Positions 36,201-45,578 of a DNA stretch of 64,000 nucleotides are shown here, piece by piece; position 1 is the stretch's first letter, and every line of letters begins with the position of its first letter. The notes under the pieces were generated by a model. The model saw nothing but the letters and a program-made list of their open reading frames with translations, was not told the DNA's origin and did not search any database. A program made the translations under genes and the position numbers. Location of the stretch: the NCBI RefSeq assembly GCF_002165305.2, contig NZ_CP032285.1, positions 1 through 64,000 of the forward strand, in the 5' to 3' direction. The stretch is from Acinetobacter sp. WCHA55 (GTDB taxonomy: Bacteria > Pseudomonadota > Gammaproteobacteria > Pseudomonadales > Moraxellaceae).

Positions 36201-39200
36201 GGAAACGTGCGTTATTGACTCGTTTTATTAATCAAGACACTGTTTTGGTGATGGATGAAACGCACCGTGCAGCATCCTTGAAATCAGCTACAAGTCAATT
36301 TTTCTTAGATGTTATTGATCAGACCAATCTAATTAATTTCCAGTCTGCATCGGCAATTAAGAAACCTGAAAATCTTGAATTCTTCCATAAATTGTTCCCT
36401 CGATCCGTATCTCGTAATGACTTACAAAAGGTTATCGATAATGCAGATGGTCCAATTTTGGAGTTTATTTCTGAAGGTTTGGTAGACAGCTCTGCCATGA
36501 TTCGTAGAGAGCAAGATCTCTCGCACATTACCATTCAAACCTTTGTGCCAACTGAAGAGGAAATTAAGAAATTTCACAATTACTCAGATGTTCTTTCTGA
36601 CATCTTGACGGACATGGTGAAATTTTCTAAAGATATTCGCCTCGATGCGCTAGAAAACATTGCCAATGATGATGATGCTGTTGCCAATTTAGACTTTCAT
36701 CAGGATTCAGACGATCCGAAAAACCGTTTAAGTTTGAGTGTGATGAACTTTGGATCTCGAATGTACCAGATCCAAAAGCAATTCCTATTGGCATTGAAAA
36801 CTGACTCTACAAGTGATGCTGTGATTCAGGCATTACATGAGGGTAGAAAGCCCGTGATTGGTTTGGAAAATACGGGTGAGAGTCTATTCAACATTTTGAT
36901 GCAAAGTCGCATGGAAGCGATTTTAAAAGCAGATACGGCGCAAGACGTTACCGCTGATTCGCCTGAAAAAGAAAAAGCGTTTAATAACTTCAAGTCGGTA
37001 TCGTCAGAAATTGAATTTCTTGAAAATGAGCTTCAAAAACTCATGATCAAAGAAAACCGTGACGCTGGCGATGAAAAAGCAGCGAAAAATATTCAAAAGG
37101 AATTGACTAAGCTTGAATATAAGCGCGGTAGCTATCTGCAAAGTCAAATTTCTGTTTTAGATGAACTCCCACAATTCCGTGACTTGCTTGAAGTGATGTT
37201 AGATCGCATCGATGTGGTGAAAGCTGAAGATAACTACGGTAACTCGTTCGTTAAGAAGCTCAGTACGGAAGTGACATTTAATGAAAACGGCGATCCAGTG
37301 GTAAGTCCGTATAAAATCATTTTGGATCGTATCAAAGAAAAGATTCAAAAGTTCCCTGACCTACCTTTGATGCCTTTGGACGTACTACGTAACAAGGTGA
37401 CAAAAGCTGGCTTCAAGATTGATGAAATCTCTGGCCGTCAGATCCACTTAACGGAAACAAGAGACGGCAAATGGAAGGTTAATAAACAAGAGAACAATAC
37501 GACACAAGGTAAGATTTTGGTTCAATCAAAATTCCAATCTGGTGAAATCGATGTTGTTATTGTGACTCGCTCTGGTTGTACGGGTATTTCTCTACATGCA
37601 GCCAAAAACCCTGATCCTACAATTCCATCGGATCACTTGCGCCAACGTGAGTTGTTTTTCTTGCAAAAACCTGAGAACTCTACCGATACGATTCAGATGA
37701 TCGGTCGTGTGGGTCGCCGTGGTGAAGAATCACATCCGATTATGACGACAGTAGATTCGGGTATTCCAGCAGAAACACGTATGCACTTAATGATGATGCG
37801 TAAACTGTCTACCCTATCAGCGAACGTCTCTGCCAACTCAGAAACCAAGTTTAACGAAAACGATTATCCTGACATGCTCAACTACATTGGCAACCGGGTA
37901 GCGTTGGACTATTTAAAAAATAACGTAAACTTGGCGAACACACTTGATATTGATATTTCGGATGATGAAAAAGGACCATCATATCGCACGGCGCAAAACT
38001 ATCATGTGAACCAGTTGCTATCTAAACTGATTTTGATGCCGATTAGTCAGCAAGAACAGGTTTATCAAGACTTGGTTGTTGACTATAACGATAAGATCCG
38101 TGAATTAGACTTGTTGGGTCGTAACCCTCTCAAGACCAACTTTTTAGACTGGAAAGCTAAAAAAGTCCGTGAGTTTGAAGTGAAGGACAACTTCTTTACC
38201 GTGACTTCAGAAACAGAAGCAGCCAAGATCAATACCTTTGATCTACCTGTGCGTTTTGAAGGTCTGCAATACATTGAACATGTTGAGCCATTACGTGCTG
38301 ACAATCTAAAACTCATGTTCAAAGAAAGTGATGATTATCTGGTGCGTCAATTTAAACGTATCAATGAAAACATCAATGAAACGGTACACGGACTACTACA
38401 CTATGCCTATAACTTTGAGGCATTGATGTACCAAAAATATGAAGGCTTTGCTAAGCAAAAGTTATTTTTCAAAAATGGGCAAATGCGTGGTGAAGTGATT
38501 CGTGATTATCGACACGAAGTATTTGATCATTTCGGTGTTGTTGAAGCCAATGTAAAACACATTGATGATATTCAATTTCGTAAACCTGATGATCACTCTG
38601 CAGATGCTTTTGAAAAAGTAGCTGAAGCGGTTTATCTTGCCAATGATCCTATTTTGACCTCTAACTTTGATCGCATGTATCGAATTGTTCAGGATCTAAA
38701 ATTCTTGGCTCGTTCTATGGAAAGGAACGAAAAAGAAGGTCATTCAGCGCATGGGTTATTGTTCCTTATCTCAAAACCTAGTCTTTTTGATGATGAAGTG
38801 ACGCCAGATCACAAAACAGGTGCTTTGCTACGTCTAGACCTACCGCCGTTACGTGTAGGTGCAATCACACCGAATGCGGTTAAGCTTGATTTGGTTTACC
38901 CTGGTGATAAGAAGTCGTTTAAAGTTCCACTGATCAATTACACCATGCAAAATGCCAAGCAAGACTTGGATTGGGTAGCTCCAGTGAGTGAAAAAGGACG
39001 TATTATCCTAAAACGCTTCAATCCTGAATTTTATTCTTATGCTGATGTGAATAGACGTCATGTTGAGGATCGTCAACCCTTGGTGAACTTATTTACTGAA
39101 CAAAACAATTATTCCCGTTATACGCGTACCTATTTTGAGAAAGCGCCGTCTGGTGATGTCACACGACAAGCGATTACCTTAACGGGCAATATGTTCAAGG

Positions 39201-39859
39201 CACATAAGATTGTCAGCTCACTAGATCTACGACATTCAACCGTTATATTTACCGATGCTGATGGTATGCGTAACCGTGCGTTATTATTGCCATCAAATAC
39301 ACCAACTGACTTGTTTGAAAGCTCTCTTGAAAACCAAGTGACGTTTAAGCAAGTTAAAGAGATTGCGAACTTCTTTAATCAATTGCCTGTAAACATTGAT
39401 TTCAACCGCAATAACTATGTGGGTACTAAGGTTAATTTCCCGTACAAGAAAGCAAGTATTGAGTTCTACTACAACGGGTCAGACTGCTTTAATGTGACGG
39501 TGAAATCTGTTGCAAAACAGTTCAATCGCTTTATGTCGAATACCAACGTATTCCATGATCCTAAAGGCGGTAAAACAGATGAATCGTTGAACATCCACTT
39601 TACTGAGCCAGGCCGTAATGAGTTTAGATTTGCGCTTGATCTCAAGGATGTTGAACGCTTTGTTGACGAGCTGGACAGTACAACCAAAATTGAAGCTGCC
39701 TTTTTGGATTTAAAATCTAAGCTTCCTGATGGTAATGATTACTTTTTAAATGAAATTAACCGTATGCTTAATCCTCCAGAAGAGCCAGCTTATAAGGCTG
39801 AGTTACCTAAGGGTAAAACCTTAGATAACGATCAAGAAATCCAGCAATTATCTTTCTAA
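33227..39859 (+). CDS. DarB-like giant: DNA methyltransferase plus Strawberry-notch helicase
   Basis: 2210 residues, close to phage P1 DarB (about 2255), an antirestriction protein of the same domain order. Residues 1-110 are a module shared with the giants at 51313 and 59608 (KWIDLSQAG...). An N6-adenine methyltransferase follows: SAM-binding VLEPTVGNGS (about 300), AVELDPKRAE, and NPPF (about 371). An acidic Pro/Glu/Gln linker (about 545-790) leads to a Strawberry-notch-type SF2 helicase: GDQTGLGKGR (about 888), VMDETHRA (DEAH-like, about 1009), and QMIGRVGRRG (about 1490). The C-terminal 700 residues are unrecognised. Known role of the P1 relative: delivered with DNA into the new host to shield it from type I restriction. 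That role here is inferred. AGG lies 7 bases before the ATG. Confidence 0.9.
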   Translation: MTTHDLNEKIKWIDLSQAGVYLDVRRVGQTDSQLLLLDVQKKLSKENLNNIGFTPMKFEAYPHFDGHLYQYNLNETIKPRLFHEVLGIPKEFIRSVLATRQELHDLFNAQAKTLVPQRLNVALNSATPLGYNSDGNKIYASAHNRFYVNAQGTQIPEGPNDQPSSLYLRATKQKDLKECLRGYIYQLEHETKSHNHQDFLKFLALITQAKNADVDVSKVTDKQIHTAEEALETVMVEKLGELDFTESSFKTSLALYNRMPTKTMRNNTIRMLQQYSTPIPMSLVAQRLLIEGDNRTKQNFSVLEPTVGNGSLIGLLTQERNASVYAVELDPKRAERTKALTQNYECTVVTADATQIDFEQTFKQKVDYVIANPPFGAMDKLERVAPILVQQRNGVDPNPLLVDPSENVWFSTDKLDHAILVKSLNARNDQGRSVFIIGSDKQISDGTVERKSKNLLNYLYKHYEVEAVVEIHGNAYARNGANQNVRMLVVGNRKNEQALLQTYQSSVVPDKLKVITDYDELWGWANNVIYNRLNPNKDLYFKPTTPTPVEQQAQQAPVVEPVVEVKPVEKENDDLFASLGDEQPVSPLEDIASSVTPTSAVTMFDEVVVAKEEEIKQEEAVKPKPMFGRKPKSKPNKVSFDFGTVEVSTQTTSSDDDVPTPTEATPTFENENDNDFVPEVKNPHENQNLDEDLDDDVNLQVGDTTATNEGETPEQTPAEEPAVEQVKQEPGLTAEEIAKLNSELAIGTEQKEEPTVESDQSNLQPIVPVPNAENTTEPTPENIYQVKYIPMSMASEPIALVAKNQIKAINQANAQLTTHIQNVLGFGGINFQAEVDNGNYPTLVDAYVAKKLQYDNFDALKSAFACEQVDAVAHIILRFDQNLPVLIGDQTGLGKGRIAAACLRYSALRGKPPVFLTDTTQLLNDIWRDIVATDSDKFFKDPFIFNSDAVINRFGTEEVLFTGQDLPKEIEDIPAQHDLVLATYSQFNRPNRKRALLTRFINQDTVLVMDETHRAASLKSATSQFFLDVIDQTNLINFQSASAIKKPENLEFFHKLFPRSVSRNDLQKVIDNADGPILEFISEGLVDSSAMIRREQDLSHITIQTFVPTEEEIKKFHNYSDVLSDILTDMVKFSKDIRLDALENIANDDDAVANLDFHQDSDDPKNRLSLSVMNFGSRMYQIQKQFLLALKTDSTSDAVIQALHEGRKPVIGLENTGESLFNILMQSRMEAILKADTAQDVTADSPEKEKAFNNFKSVSSEIEFLENELQKLMIKENRDAGDEKAAKNIQKELTKLEYKRGSYLQSQISVLDELPQFRDLLEVMLDRIDVVKAEDNYGNSFVKKLSTEVTFNENGDPVVSPYKIILDRIKEKIQKFPDLPLMPLDVLRNKVTKAGFKIDEISGRQIHLTETRDGKWKVNKQENNTTQGKILVQSKFQSGEIDVVIVTRSGCTGISLHAAKNPDPTIPSDHLRQRELFFLQKPENSTDTIQMIGRVGRRGEESHPIMTTVDSGIPAETRMHLMMMRKLSTLSANVSANSETKFNENDYPDMLNYIGNRVALDYLKNNVNLANTLDIDISDDEKGPSYRTAQNYHVNQLLSKLILMPISQQEQVYQDLVVDYNDKIRELDLLGRNPLKTNFLDWKAKKVREFEVKDNFFTVTSETEAAKINTFDLPVRFEGLQYIEHVEPLRADNLKLMFKESDDYLVRQFKRINENINETVHGLLHYAYNFEALMYQKYEGFAKQKLFFKNGQMRGEVIRDYRHEVFDHFGVVEANVKHIDDIQFRKPDDHSADAFEKVAEAVYLANDPILTSNFDRMYRIVQDLKFLARSMERNEKEGHSAHGLLFLISKPSLFDDEVTPDHKTGALLRLDLPPLRVGAITPNAVKLDLVYPGDKKSFKVPLINYTMQNAKQDLDWVAPVSEKGRIILKRFNPEFYSYADVNRRHVEDRQPLVNLFTEQNNYSRYTRTYFEKAPSGDVTRQAITLTGNMFKAHKIVSSLDLRHSTVIFTDADGMRNRALLLPSNTPTDLFESSLENQVTFKQVKEIANFFNQLPVNIDFNRNNYVGTKVNFPYKKASIEFYYNGSDCFNVTVKSVAKQFNRFMSNTNVFHDPKGGKTDESLNIHFTEPGRNEFRFALDLKDVERFVDELDSTTKIEAAFLDLKSKLPDGNDYFLNEINRMLNPPEEPAYKAELPKGKTLDNDQEIQQLSF

Positions 39860-39874
39860 AACCCTCCCTTAAAA

Positions 39875-39932
39875 GGTATATACCAGACCATACGTGAATA
39901 ACAATTACGTGTGGTCTAGTTCGTATATACCA
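39875..39932 (+). promoter_or_regulatory. Hairpin flanked by two GTATATACC motifs
   Basis: An 11-bp stem (AGACCATACGT, 39885-39895, with ACGTGTGGTCT, 39907-39917; one T-G pair) sits between the palindrome GGTATATACC (39875-39884) and CGTATATACC (39922-39931). No T run follows, so it is not a simple terminator. It separates the giant gene from the next unit and may be a control region or an RNA processing site. Confidence 0.5.
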
Positions 39933-39988
39933 TGTATCATATCCGTGACGATCACATTGACGTTTTAAAAAACAAATACAGGTATTTT

Positions 39989-40138
39989 ATGTGCAACTCT
40001 AATCCCTTAGAGGAATCTTCTAATAACTCAGATTTAGTGGATTTTGACAGTGAATTAGACATCACAACTGGTTTTAATTCTGACTTTAAAGAAGACTTTA
40101 TTTGGAATGTTGATACAGATTCTAAAAAGGACTCTTAA
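39989..40138 (+). CDS. Small acidic protein, 49 aa
   Basis: Start at the ATG at 39989, with AGG 5-6 bases upstream. The product is strongly acidic and Ser/Asn-rich (NSNPLEESSNNSDLVDFDSE) with no hydrophobic core, so it is likely disordered. It lies 33 bases before the 1480-aa gene and may be co-transcribed. A possible DNA-mimic or assembly peptide, but nothing in the sequence proves it. Confidence 0.5.
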   Translation: MCNSNPLEESSNNSDLVDFDSELDITTGFNSDFKEDFIWNVDTDSKKDS

Positions 40139-40171
40139 AACCAGGAAGGCCACCTGTCATAAGGATCAAAT

Positions 40172-43100
40172 ATGGACCAAAGCCCTAAACAAGATAATTT
40201 TGACGAGCAAACACTTGATCAACTGCAAGACGGCCAATCATTAACTTTCAATGAGGGCCTGGAACAGTGGGATGATTTAAGTTTGGACGGCGTGGAATTT
40301 CAATCCATCCAGCCTACGCCACAACAAAACAATGTTGCACAAGATCAATCGCAACAATACCAGTCTGAACCATATCCCAATGATCCCCTATCTGAACCTC
40401 CATTAATGGAAGAACCGCCAGTCATGCAAGATGATGGGTATCAAAATAATCAGTATGATCAGTATGATCAGTATGAACAATATGATCAGCCTATGGGCGG
40501 TAACTCTGTACCTCCTGGGCACCCAGATTATGATTACGCTCCCCCTCTTGAAGATACTCGGTTGAACGATGATGAACCGATGTTTTTTGACGAAGGTGAT
40601 TATGAGCGTAGTAGTTACCCGAATTACGAGAATGAACGGTCCATCATTCCTGAAAACACGTTTGATCTTTCCGCTGTCACTGTCAATGATTTAGCTGAAC
40701 TTGATCCTGTTCTGATTGGTAAAGTATTTGATGCACTTGAGCAAAGAGAGCCAGCCAGTCAATTAGAATTCTTTGCAGACATCGGGCTTGATCTGCAGAA
40801 TGATGATGATCTTAAGTTTATTGCGGCTCTGAATAAAATCCAGACTAAAAACGCACTGGACCAAGGATTAGGCAATATTGCTGAAAATAACAGTTCATTG
40901 CCAGTTGAAGACCGTGTTTATACAACTGCAGACTCTAAATTATACCTATCAGACAATGATCCTGATTTCCTCCTTTCCAAAGAAGAGAATCCATTTGAAG
41001 CCGTTCAAGTGGCTGAAAAAACCCTCTTTAACTTTGAGACAAAATCTTTTATCACTCAGCCCTACTATGGTTTAAGCCTGAAGGGTGCAACTAAAGAAAA
41101 TGCCCTCAACTTCCTGAGTAATCGTCAATTCGCGATTGAAGGCCTGATTAACCAAAACCAAGTCGTGCGTGAAGCAAAACAGCAGATCTACAACGAAGTT
41201 ACGGGTGCACCGAATACCTATTTTTCAGGTGAATTAACCGATAAAAACCAAATTAACGCATTGATGCGCCAAGTGCGTGACTTTTGCTTAATTCGTGGGA
41301 TTGAAGCTGAAGAACTTGGCTTAGTGCCAAAATCTATCGTCATGGATCAATGGCGTGTGAATAGCGACCATACAGCTGCTCGACTTGAACAACTTGAGAT
41401 TCACTATCTTGAATTCAATACGGACACGTTAACCAAGGAAGTAATTCAGTTATTAGAAACCCGTGAACATAGCGACCAGTTACAAGCTGCTCTACTTTTG
41501 AAAGAACATAAAGAAAATCAGAAGACTAAAGAGACAGTAAAGGAAGATGTTGAATCAGCTGATCCGAATGCACCAAAAGGTACACCAAAGAGCACATTAA
41601 ACATTGCTGGTGGTCCACAAGACAAAGCAAGTTTGGCTGCAAGTAGCGTTGCCTCTAAAAGCTTTAAGGATATGCGAAATGAGGAAGGTAACGAACGTCC
41701 TCCTTTAGCGCGTGAAAATAGCCACGGCCATCCACGAACGGTCGCTGATGAACTCGCTGCGCTCAGTGCAAAAATGATTGCAGTCATGATTGAACTGGTT
41801 AAGAAAACAATCAAGTTGATCATTGCAGCGATTATGGCCATGTTCAACAAGAACAAAAGCCTTGATAACCTGAAAAACATTTGGGATAAACCAATCAATC
41901 CTGATGTTACCGTTAAAAGTAACCATCCAGACGCACAACAACCCGAACAGCTTGCCAATACAGCCGATAAATCAAAATTGACTGAACTTGGTAAGAATGC
42001 CGATATTTTAAAACCGATCTCTAAAGAGCAAATGTTGCCTCTTTTAAACGATCCATATACCACTCAACTGAATAAAGACCGTGACGGCGTTACCTTAGAA
42101 GAATTCGATCTAAATGTCGGTAAAGTCTATGCCATTGACGGTGAACAATACATCGTGATTGATGTAGTCGGTAAGGATTCTGTCGAAGGTGTTGAATCCT
42201 CTACCCCATTTATCAAACTAGTTAAAGAAGCAGATTTACCGCCTCAAGTGGAAGGTAGCGATGCACCTACCCCGATTACGCCGTTCTATTTAGAAGCGAT
42301 TGAAGACAAAGTAACGTTTCTCTCAATTGAAGAACTGCATGAAGGCATTAAGTCTGAAAAGATCCATGAGTTTGAAGGTCGCTTTTTTGAACCCATTTGT
42401 TCTCAGTATTTAGAACAAGCACGTATGTTCCTTGGTGCCGAATATCCATTAGGGCAAGATCCAGAACAAATGACTGAAGAAGCCAAAGCTTCATACAAAG
42501 ATCAGTTTATTCAACGTGCCTATCAATCAGGTCAAATGATTTCGGATCAAGTAAAGAAAGCCAAATCTAAACTTTCAAACCTTTTGGGTAAGTTTAAAGG
42601 CAATACTGCAGAACAGTCGGCAACTCAATCAGCACCGCAAAGCCAAGACCAAAACAATGACGGTAAACCAATGAACCCTTATGACAGTATTTATGTTGAT
42701 CATGATTCTGACTTAGAAGCATTCTTTAAAGACCGTCACAACAATGTTTCTAATGCTGAAATTGAACAGTTTGTCGGTATGGTTTATGAAGATGAAACAA
42801 CCCAAACCAATATGGTTGTTTTGGATATAGCTTCCGATAATCTGGATAAACGTGCGATCGTTGTGCCTCTTTCGGTGATTGAAGATCTCGAAAATATCAC
42901 TGAAAAAGATGTGCTTTATCTTAAAGACATCGTGAATGAATCCTCTACCGTTCCACTGTATGAGCTGGAGTCTGTCGAGCCGATAGACGAGTTAAATACG
43001 CTTGGTAAATTTTCAAGCGAATACTTAGACAAGCTCAAAGCCGATACCATCAACAATACTGCAGAACAGACTAATACTTACGCCAGATCTGCCGAACGTG

Positions 43101-44614
43101 AACTTGAACTTTCAAAAATGATTTTGGAAGGCAAGCTCAGTGTTGTAGGTGCTATGGTGAAAACGGATTACGGTCAATTCGTGGTACTGACTTCAGATTC
43201 GGAAGGTCATAAATCAATTGCACCCGAATACAACGCCGTGGCCATTACCAACCTTGATCGTCAAATTACCACGGAAGATATTATTAATGCCGGTATTACA
43301 ACGATACCGCGTAAAGATATTTTAGAGTGGAATACTGTCACGGCGCTCAATGAAGAATCTGCCAATCAGGTGACTTATTTAGATCCTGAAGTTTACCAAG
43401 CAGTAAGTAATGCAATTCATCAAAATCGCGAAAAAGAATTGATTCAAACCTTGAGTACGTTACAACCCTCTGCAGCACTCAATAGCATCGGTTCAAAAAT
43501 CATTACGCAAGATGGCAATACATATATTGGTCTATGCGCCAAAGATGATGGCAAATCAGGCGAGTACTACGCCGTAAAAGCTCCAGATAATCAACTCTCC
43601 CCGATTGGTGCAAGCTATATCAATGATGTTGGTGTTGAAGTCATTAGCCGTAGCCAAATTGCTGAATTTCAGAATGCGGAAAATAATCAGCAACAACTAA
43701 TCAGCCATGATGTGTTTGTTACATTGCTAAATGCAGTCAATAACAGCAATGAACAAGAAGTACTTCACCTCTTCTCTAACTTGGACCAGGTGAAACAACA
43801 AATTAAAGATTCGTTATTCAGCGAAAAGGAAAGTGAAAAAGTGATTGAACAAAATCAATTTATTGAACAACTGAAAAACAATAACCTTGTGAAAGCCGAT
43901 CACATTAACGCGCTTAATCAAATTGCTGATCAGATTCAAAATACGCAACTGAAAAATGTTGTTAAAGGTATGGCCTCAACCGTTGTTGCGCCTGAAAACT
44001 CTCAAAACGAGATGTATGTTCAAAGCTTTCTACATCTCAACCAACGCCTAGACACGTTACAACAAGATTTAAAGCTTCAAGCAGCATCAAATCTTATGAA
44101 TGCTGAATATAAGCAACTTTTTGAATGTATGGATGATCATCTAGTACTACCTACTGCGTATGGTGATGCCAAGTTTGTAAACCTTAATAGTGTTGAGCCT
44201 CGTATTGTTGAATTTAGAAACTCGGCTGAAACAGGTCAAATCTTTGACAGCTTCAACGCCGTGATTGCCGAAACAGGAAACGTGGAAATTGCGCTTCAGC
44301 ACTTAAAGCAAGAGATCTTAACCGATCACTATATCGCTGCGATTCATGAGGATGTGAAGTTACACCGTCTAGAACAGCAAGACATGGAAAAAATCAAAGA
44401 AGTGAATCAGATCCTTGAAGCTGATTTTGATAAAACTGGCCTACGCTTAGAAGCGCTCCAAGATGGTTTGAATCTCAATACTAAAAACTACTTAGACCAA
44501 GTAAAGCTTGAGAAAAATACGACATCTCAATTTTTGAGTGACCTTGATAAGCATATAGATTTAGAAGTCGCACGTAGAAACGATCATGACAATGATCAAA
44601 CATTGGGGCGTTAA
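40172..44614 (+). CDS. Unrecognised 1480-aa protein with disordered N-terminus
   Basis: AAGGA lies 7 bases before the ATG. Residues 1-160 are disordered and rich in Gln, Pro, Asp and Tyr, with short tandem repeats (QYDQYDQYEQYDQ). Residues about 160-430 form a folded region (GLSLKGATKENALNFLSNRQ). At about 530-570 an amphipathic to hydrophobic helix (KMIAVMIELVKKTIKLIIAA) could touch a membrane. The rest is built of several similar alpha/beta units with phrases such as VGKVYAIDGEQYIVIDVVG and VGAMVKTDYGQFVVLTSDS, each a short beta motif before a stretch on a 'conserved ... value', suggesting a repeated domain (about four times). No enzyme motif. Followed after 2 bases by a coiled-coil gene. 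Confidence 0.8.
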   Translation: MDQSPKQDNFDEQTLDQLQDGQSLTFNEGLEQWDDLSLDGVEFQSIQPTPQQNNVAQDQSQQYQSEPYPNDPLSEPPLMEEPPVMQDDGYQNNQYDQYDQYEQYDQPMGGNSVPPGHPDYDYAPPLEDTRLNDDEPMFFDEGDYERSSYPNYENERSIIPENTFDLSAVTVNDLAELDPVLIGKVFDALEQREPASQLEFFADIGLDLQNDDDLKFIAALNKIQTKNALDQGLGNIAENNSSLPVEDRVYTTADSKLYLSDNDPDFLLSKEENPFEAVQVAEKTLFNFETKSFITQPYYGLSLKGATKENALNFLSNRQFAIEGLINQNQVVREAKQQIYNEVTGAPNTYFSGELTDKNQINALMRQVRDFCLIRGIEAEELGLVPKSIVMDQWRVNSDHTAARLEQLEIHYLEFNTDTLTKEVIQLLETREHSDQLQAALLLKEHKENQKTKETVKEDVESADPNAPKGTPKSTLNIAGGPQDKASLAASSVASKSFKDMRNEEGNERPPLARENSHGHPRTVADELAALSAKMIAVMIELVKKTIKLIIAAIMAMFNKNKSLDNLKNIWDKPINPDVTVKSNHPDAQQPEQLANTADKSKLTELGKNADILKPISKEQMLPLLNDPYTTQLNKDRDGVTLEEFDLNVGKVYAIDGEQYIVIDVVGKDSVEGVESSTPFIKLVKEADLPPQVEGSDAPTPITPFYLEAIEDKVTFLSIEELHEGIKSEKIHEFEGRFFEPICSQYLEQARMFLGAEYPLGQDPEQMTEEAKASYKDQFIQRAYQSGQMISDQVKKAKSKLSNLLGKFKGNTAEQSATQSAPQSQDQNNDGKPMNPYDSIYVDHDSDLEAFFKDRHNNVSNAEIEQFVGMVYEDETTQTNMVVLDIASDNLDKRAIVVPLSVIEDLENITEKDVLYLKDIVNESSTVPLYELESVEPIDELNTLGKFSSEYLDKLKADTINNTAEQTNTYARSAERELELSKMILEGKLSVVGAMVKTDYGQFVVLTSDSEGHKSIAPEYNAVAITNLDRQITTEDIINAGITTIPRKDILEWNTVTALNEESANQVTYLDPEVYQAVSNAIHQNREKELIQTLSTLQPSAALNSIGSKIITQDGNTYIGLCAKDDGKSGEYYAVKAPDNQLSPIGASYINDVGVEVISRSQIAEFQNAENNQQQLISHDVFVTLLNAVNNSNEQEVLHLFSNLDQVKQQIKDSLFSEKESEKVIEQNQFIEQLKNNNLVKADHINALNQIADQIQNTQLKNVVKGMASTVVAPENSQNEMYVQSFLHLNQRLDTLQQDLKLQAASNLMNAEYKQLFECMDDHLVLPTAYGDAKFVNLNSVEPRIVEFRNSAETGQIFDSFNAVIAETGNVEIALQHLKQEILTDHYIAAIHEDVKLHRLEQQDMEKIKEVNQILEADFDKTGLRLEALQDGLNLNTKNYLDQVKLEKNTTSQFLSDLDKHIDLEVARRNDHDNDQTLGR

Positions 44615-44616
44615 TC

Positions 44617-45510
44617 ATGGATCTCTATAAAAACGTAACTGGCGACATCGATGCGATGATTACTTTTGATAAAATCTTAGGTGGTTTTGGTCAAAATACA
44701 GTGAATACCACGCGTGAGCGTGTTCAAATCAACTCTAAGCATGAAAAGGTAGAGCGTGAGATTGAAGGTGCCAGTCCGTACCTTAAAAGCGATTATGAGC
44801 TATTTGTCGAGCATCACAATATGTTGATGCAAGAGTATCGGGCAACTCAGCTACATTTACGCAATATCTTAGAAAAGAAAAATGAGGTTAAAAGCATTCA
44901 AAAGCTTGCGGATCTCTGCGAACGGCACCAGTGCTCCAACATCGCTCAATTATTCGTTGAAAAAAATGAAGATGAATATGTATTGCAATGCTTTCAAGAC
45001 TTTCAGCAAGACTTAGAAAACAATAATGCTCTCCGAAAAGACTTTAATCACTTTTCAGACTCGTTTGAAGCCTACCGATACAATATGGAGATCTGTAATA
45101 AGCTTTCTGGTATCGATCAGCCGTTTACCCTTGAACGTCCGAATGACAGACAGTTGAATTTCGTTATCCATAGTCATGAAAACATCAATAAAACATTGTT
45201 GGACTATCAGGCGAAGATCATTGAGCAACAAACAACTGTAGACCAGCTCAAGCAAGATGCTTCCTATACTGCCCTATTTCCGATCGCAACCAATGATAAG
45301 AACATGTTCTCAATTGCAGCGACCGAAGTTTATGTAGAACAGTCACCAAAATATCAAGACTATCTTAAGGTCATTAAAAATGAGCTTAAGAACATAAACG
45401 AAACGGGTAAAAATACGTTTAGTCAGCATTACAAAGATACTATTACGCAAAGCAATCTTGAAAACGTTAAAACTAAAGAAAGCGCTTCAACTTATAGCAA
45501 TGGGTTTTAA
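44617..45510 (+). CDS. Helical coiled-coil protein, unknown
   Basis: 297 residues, nearly all helical and charged, with likely coiled coils (about 45-100 and 190-215) and no signal or membrane helix. GGGG lies before the ATG, which is 2 bases after the stop of the 1480-aa gene; the two are surely translated together and may bind each other. Family unknown. Confidence 0.75.
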   Translation: MDLYKNVTGDIDAMITFDKILGGFGQNTVNTTRERVQINSKHEKVEREIEGASPYLKSDYELFVEHHNMLMQEYRATQLHLRNILEKKNEVKSIQKLADLCERHQCSNIAQLFVEKNEDEYVLQCFQDFQQDLENNNALRKDFNHFSDSFEAYRYNMEICNKLSGIDQPFTLERPNDRQLNFVIHSHENINKTLLDYQAKIIEQQTTVDQLKQDASYTALFPIATNDKNMFSIAATEVYVEQSPKYQDYLKVIKNELKNINETGKNTFSQHYKDTITQSNLENVKTKESASTYSNGF

Positions 45511-45578
45511 TTAATTTTAAATAAAAACATTTAGGGTGTTTTAAGATAGAATCTAAATACCCTTTAATGGAGTTAAAC

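Noticed and set aside
34813-36534. Leftward frames of 71-144 codons opposite the DarB-like gene
   Set aside because: They are antisense shadows of an acidic, repetitive coding region and have no start signals or domain features.
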